Source: Mesocentrotus franciscanus
Lineage: Eukaryota > Echinodermata > Echinoidea > Camarodonta > Strongylocentrotidae
Direction of reading: 5' to 3'
NCBI GenBank assembly: GCA_037976565.1
Contig: CP137683.1
Span: forward strand, 53,600-117,599
DNA: 64,000 bases
In this document: positions 59,326 to 64,000 of the stretch, in pieces
Position numbering within the stretch: the first letter of the stretch is position 1
How the letters are laid out: every line of letters starts with the position of its first letter
Notes under the pieces: model-generated
The model's database searches: none
What the model was told of the DNA's origin: nothing
Seen by the model: the letters and a program-made list of their open reading frames with translations, nothing else
Made by a program: the position numbers and the translations under genes

Positions 59326-60265
59326 TTAACGGTACATGTAGTAGCACTCATTTGCACACCATCCCGAGTGTTGATGAAATTCCATGTTTAAAAGCTCTCA
59401 AGCATGATAATAGGATTAATGGACAAGTAGTTTTAAAACGATATGTGAATAGATTTCTTTAATTTTCGTTGAAGTTTGATTAGTGACCCTCCACGACACA
59501 ATTGTTTGATTCAAAGAAATGAAAGAAATCTATTCACTTCTCATTGAAAAGTACTGGTTCGTTTGCTCTAAAATTTGAAGAGGTTTATTATCTGGTCTAA
59601 GACTATAAGAGCTTCTACCCATAGAACTTAAAGGAAAATCCAACCAAAATAGACAACTACTCTAAATAAAAGCAGCAAAATGAGAGAAGCAAGCTGATGA
59701 AAGTTTCAAATAAATCTGACTAAATATAAGAAAGTTATGCATTTTTGAAAGTTGTAATCACTATACGTATGGGCACTTCAAATTGGCTGAAGCGGTAATG
59801 TCATTGTGATGTAGTGTCGGTCTACTTTCCCATCTGTTCCAACATATAAAATTCCAAAATATAAATTTTCAAAAATCATGGCTCAGGAGGGTCTATTCTT
59901 TTAGAGGACCTATAATAATATGCTATCTATAATATATTTTGAGTAGTGCCCCAAGGGAGAAGGAACTTACGAGAAAAACAGAAATTAGTGATATGTTTGT
60001 ATACGGCAAATGTGAGAGTTATCCACGTCCTACGTCACAATCCACTGACCAAACTACCAATTTGAGATTCGCTGTTTGAGATTCGCTGTGATCTCATAGT
60101 CATATTTCAAACATTCATAACTTCCTTACTATTGGTCCAATTCATTTCAAACTTTTGCCAGTTTCTGTTATTTCTCTGCTTTCACACAACTTATCAAAGG
60201 CTGGATTGCACTTTAATCAAAATTGGGAGGTTGTGCAAATGAGGGCTAATATCTGTACAGGTAGT
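59326..60265. mobile_element. P2 MITE split by another MITE
   Basis: A P2 copy starts at about 59330 (GTAGTAGCACTCATTTGCAC) and stops at TACCCATAGAAC. It resumes after 60216 with AAAATTGGGAGGTTGTGCAA and ends near 60260, where another truncated P2 copy (60260-60430) begins in opposite orientation. Confidence 0.75.
59628..60216. mobile_element. 589-bp MITE nested in the P2 copy
   Basis: Bounded by TTAAAGGAAAATCCAACC and, inverted, TTAAAGTGCAATCCAGCC. Interior GAGAGAAGCAAGCTGATGAA. Non-coding. The TTAA at each end suggests TTAA target choice. Confidence 0.8.
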
Positions 60266-60550
60266 AGCCCTCATTTGCACACCCTCCCAATTTCTATGAA
60301 ATTCCATGGGGCATGATAATAACCCTCTTCAAATTTTAGAGGAAACGAACAGTATCTTTCAAATGAGAAGTGAATAGATTTATAGAAGTTGATAATTAAC
60401 CCTCCACGAACCATAACGTGATATATGTGAAAATAATATTCAAATATGTTGGCAATTTGAAAATGGAAATCCAAATATTATCTATGATTGTTTTTAAATC
60501 AATTTAAGTCTCTATATGATGGTTGTTTTCCAAAAGTCCAGAAGCCTTTT

Positions 60551-60830
60551 AAGCCCAGAAAAGACAAGTTGTGGTTTAATGATGATTTACGTAAAATATG
60601 CAAGAAGAAATACCGCTTATATAAAAAATACATAAATTGTCCTACTCAAAAAAAATCATAATTCTTATAAATTGTATAGAAATAAATGAAATAATAAAAT
60701 ATTAAAAATTCAAAATGAATATTATCATCAAAAATTTGTACAGGTGCAATTTGATATGAAGTAAACATGGAACTTAATTAATATGGCCATGGGCAAATTC
60801 TCCAAAAGACAAATGTTGAAAAACTCATTG
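60551..60830 (+). pseudogene. LINE retrotransposon fragment (between endonuclease and RT)
   Basis: One frame reads KLWFNDDLRKICKKKYRLYK (about 60565-60625), the typical linker after a LINE endonuclease. Further segments in shifted frames give YKLYRNK, then KILKIQNEYYHQ, and TWNLINMAMGKF just before the gap. These are the successive landmarks of non-LTR elements of the CR1/L2/Jockey sort. Several stops and frame changes show decay. The RT domain would lie in or beyond the gap and is not seen after it. Confidence 0.65.
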
Positions 60831-61330
60831 NNNNNNNNNNNNNNNNNNNNNNNNNNNNNNNNNNNNNNNNNNNNNNNNNNNNNNNNNNNNNNNNNNNNNN
60901 NNNNNNNNNNNNNNNNNNNNNNNNNNNNNNNNNNNNNNNNNNNNNNNNNNNNNNNNNNNNNNNNNNNNNNNNNNNNNNNNNNNNNNNNNNNNNNNNNNNN
61001 NNNNNNNNNNNNNNNNNNNNNNNNNNNNNNNNNNNNNNNNNNNNNNNNNNNNNNNNNNNNNNNNNNNNNNNNNNNNNNNNNNNNNNNNNNNNNNNNNNNN
61101 NNNNNNNNNNNNNNNNNNNNNNNNNNNNNNNNNNNNNNNNNNNNNNNNNNNNNNNNNNNNNNNNNNNNNNNNNNNNNNNNNNNNNNNNNNNNNNNNNNNN
61201 NNNNNNNNNNNNNNNNNNNNNNNNNNNNNNNNNNNNNNNNNNNNNNNNNNNNNNNNNNNNNNNNNNNNNNNNNNNNNNNNNNNNNNNNNNNNNNNNNNNN
61301 NNNNNNNNNNNNNNNNNNNNNNNNNNNNNN
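60831..61330. other. Assembly gap, 500 N
   Basis: Placeholder of 500 N between the LINE fragment and a contig that opens inside a copy of the right arm. Confidence 0.99.
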
Positions 61331-64000
61331 TCATTCATGGAAACCATCGACGTCGAGCAGCTGTTTTTCAAGTTATTTTCATTTTTCTCGTCGAGGGGTC
61401 GGGGAGTGGGGGAAGAATCATACCTTCATGCATATTATATAATTTAACCTGATCAGTGTGAGCAGCATAATGCATTGGGAAAAAAATCTTCTTAGACAGA
61501 CTGTTGTTATACTTGGACAGGTGCTCACTTTCAAGGAATTTCAAAACAAATGTGTTTGAAAACAAATAGTAATGAAAGAATACACAATTTTAATATTCTG
61601 ATGCTCCGGTATTCAAATTTCGTTTTCTATCATTAATATTTTTCTAACCCGTTTGTTTTGAAAATACTCGCAGATATGATATCCTCTTTCCTGTCATCAA
61701 ATAACATATGTAGATATTGCCATCATTTTTTCAAAGAGGCATTAGGCTAATGCGACCATGATTTTGTAAGCCTCCGTAAAAATGTATAGGAAAGTTAAAA
61801 TGTCTTGATTTGGTCATATATTCGTGATTAAAGGGGGTGTTGAGTTCTGGGAAGGGTCGGGGACGTGTCCGAAAGTGTCAGGAAAATGATGAAACGATTA
61901 AAGAGATTAAACACAAACAAAATCGATAGGTTATGGACTGAATAGACAATTGAGAATTTTAAAAACAGATTAGATTATTGTAGATGAACATGAATTCGTG
62001 CCAAACACAACTCACCGAGACAAACTTAGGCTGTGGTGATGGTGTTCCTCCGTCGAATGGGCATGATCTGAAGAGTAACCTTAATTATGCGTATACATAT
62101 GTCGCGACATTTGTATCACCTTATTCCATATCCTTGGTTGTGTTCATCCTTTATCAAAACATGTATCCATTATTCCACCGTTTCCCATTAATAGCGGCTG
62201 ATAGCTACAAAACATAACACAGAATGACCTGAGAAACGACGTGAATAGGATAGGGCGCGCCTTTCCACAGAAACCGCGCGAAACATTTTGGAAACCATTC
62301 AGGAATGAAGATGTGAGAAAATAAGTGATTGATTTATTATGTTTGCAGCTACATAGGTGGTTTGACCTATTTGACCAAGAGGATCGTAGTTGTGTGACAA
62401 AACACAATTTTGTCAAAGCAAACGACTGACACTATAGGTATGGAGCTATGTCCATAGCTCCATGCCTATAATATATATAGGGGGTCTTTATAGGTCTTTT
62501 TGTATAAATTCTTGCATGTACTTACATTATAATGTGTGATACAGTTAAATGCATTTTAATTATACCATAGAGCATGTATATGTGTATAATACATAGGACA
62601 TGCCTTAATACATAGACTAACGCACATTCCACAGAAGGGGGAAATGAGCCATAAACTACGCTGGTCAAGCAGTGGAGGCATGGTCATCCCTTTAGACCAT
62701 TCACTCTCGCTGAGAAGATTATGTTATATTGCATAGACTTTGTAGACTTACGAGATGCAGTAGGTTAAGAAATGTGGTATGCGGCGAGGATAAGACCTTG
62801 CGTCGTGTAATTTATGTTGCCTGACCGAAGCAAATCGAACATGTTCCCTGCATGTGGACGTGATATACTTCTTGTATGTGGATTTATAATTTCCAAAAAC
62901 GTAAGCTGTAGTTGCGTTTACGAAGTAATCGTCTTGATGTGCATACTTCTAATGCCATCTCTTTCATACACATATCAATATTACATCTCTTCACTAAGTT
63001 CACTTATATATTCTTTCCTACTCGCATAAAATGAAAACATCTGTATATTTTGGCCTTGGTTGCCTGTTATTGTAAAAGTAATAATTATGTAATTAGAATG
63101 CATATAGTGAATTGCATTTTGCCATCAAAAATGTTGTATTGTTAATTAAATGTGTTGGTGACCCAACTTTCTAGATAGGATTCCATCCATAATTATATGA
63201 CAGACGTCATCCGACAACATTAATGTGATAGGTCTACTAGCCTAAGTGATGAGATTCGTAAATTTAATGTGTATAAACAAAATGACATAAATGTTAATAA
63301 CGTTTAGAGAAGGTTTAATTAATATTTAATTAATCCGAATTCATATATTTCAGGCTTGACATATGTCAAAATTTGTGACAATAACAAGTAGTATGTGCAA
63401 GAAACTCTGATTTACGATAATGTAATAATACTAATAATTTTAGTTGCATAATGAATGAAGAGAAGCAAATGACTAGATTTGATCTGTATTATGATATTTA
63501 AGATTTCTTTTACTTCATTTCCCTTCTATATTTCATTCATTCTTCCTTTCTTTGATCCTTTTTCTATTTGTTTTATGGATTTGAGTACTCATCTATCCAT
63601 TTGTTTATGTAAGGTTATTCCAGCAATAATCGCACATGGTTATATTTTGGGGCCTATCACAGAAACAAACAAAATAATGTTGTTTGCTTTGCATTTCAAT
63701 ACAGATGAGGTATATAGTACAGCCTTCACATTTCTTCAGGACACAGAAATAGATAGAATGTGTATCAATTTAGTGAGCAACCTATTCAAGATTAATTTTA
63801 AATACCCTCACCTCTTTCTTTGGCCTTGTTTATTGTCTTTGTTTGTTTGTTGTTGATTTTTTCTTTCATTTCATATCTTTATCTCTTCCAACTTTTGCAT
63901 GAATTTTTTTCCATTTCACTTTTATTCAGTTTGCCTCTTTTCTCCACCTACCGTTATGGAAATAAGTCGGGTATACCGGCCTACGTATATATTATTGTTC
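61331..64000. repeat. Third copy of the arm segment
   Basis: Nearly identical to 42285-44949 in the same orientation and to 3428-6110 inverted. It shares the CCTTAATTATG variant and the 6-bp deletion with the right arm, but keeps the ACTTCTTGT segment that the right arm lacks. It includes the hairpin at 62434-62469. No gene. It may be a further genomic copy or an unmerged haplotig. Confidence 0.85.

Overview
The window is repeat-rich animal nuclear DNA with one viral-type mobile element in the middle. No ordinary cellular gene, rRNA, tRNA or CRISPR array could be supported. The host looks like a marine invertebrate, with echinoderm as a guess. That guess rests on dense palindromic MITEs, fold-back elements whose termini are tandem repeats (as in sea urchin TU elements), and a Polinton with a chromodomain integrase. 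The sequence is a scaffold: three runs of exactly 500 N (18784-19283, 35061-35560, 60831-61330) divide it into four contigs.

Contig B (19284-35060) is nearly all of a Maverick/Polinton of the adintovirus type. A rightward block carries an accessory protein with a possible Bcl-2-like fold (start lost in the gap), a retroviral-type integrase with chromodomain, a minor capsid protein, a basic pX/core-like protein, the double-jelly-roll major capsid protein and an adenovirus-type maturation protease. A leftward block carries a PC4-like single-strand DNA-binding protein, a protein-primed type family B DNA polymerase, a small membrane protein, the packaging ATPase, a basic protein with a hydrophobic tail and a conserved protein of unknown role. 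The blocks converge on a 1.2-kb spacer with poly(A) signals on both strands and a 177-bp tandem duplication. Together they supply integration, DNA replication, capsid building, genome packaging and virion maturation. Almost every long gene is split by one or more frameshifts, mostly in short homopolymers. I saw no substitution-type stop inside the conserved frames, which suggests either a young copy or base-calling indels rather than long decay.

The flanks are two nearly identical arms in opposite orientation: left 1-18053 and right about 35569-48340. Each ends outward in a satellite of about 243 bp. The left arm carries an extra 5.2 kb of fold-back elements at 7022-12184, and the right arm shows the clean empty site. 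The arms may be giant terminal inverted repeats, a genomic palindrome, or two alleles joined head-to-head by scaffolding. The sequence alone cannot decide, and the allele explanation is the simplest.

Contig C beyond 48.4 kb is non-coding DNA with MITEs, G-rich mobile repeats, a long TAG/GGT microsatellite and a decayed LINE. Contig D (61331-64000) repeats part of contig C (42285-44949) in the same orientation.
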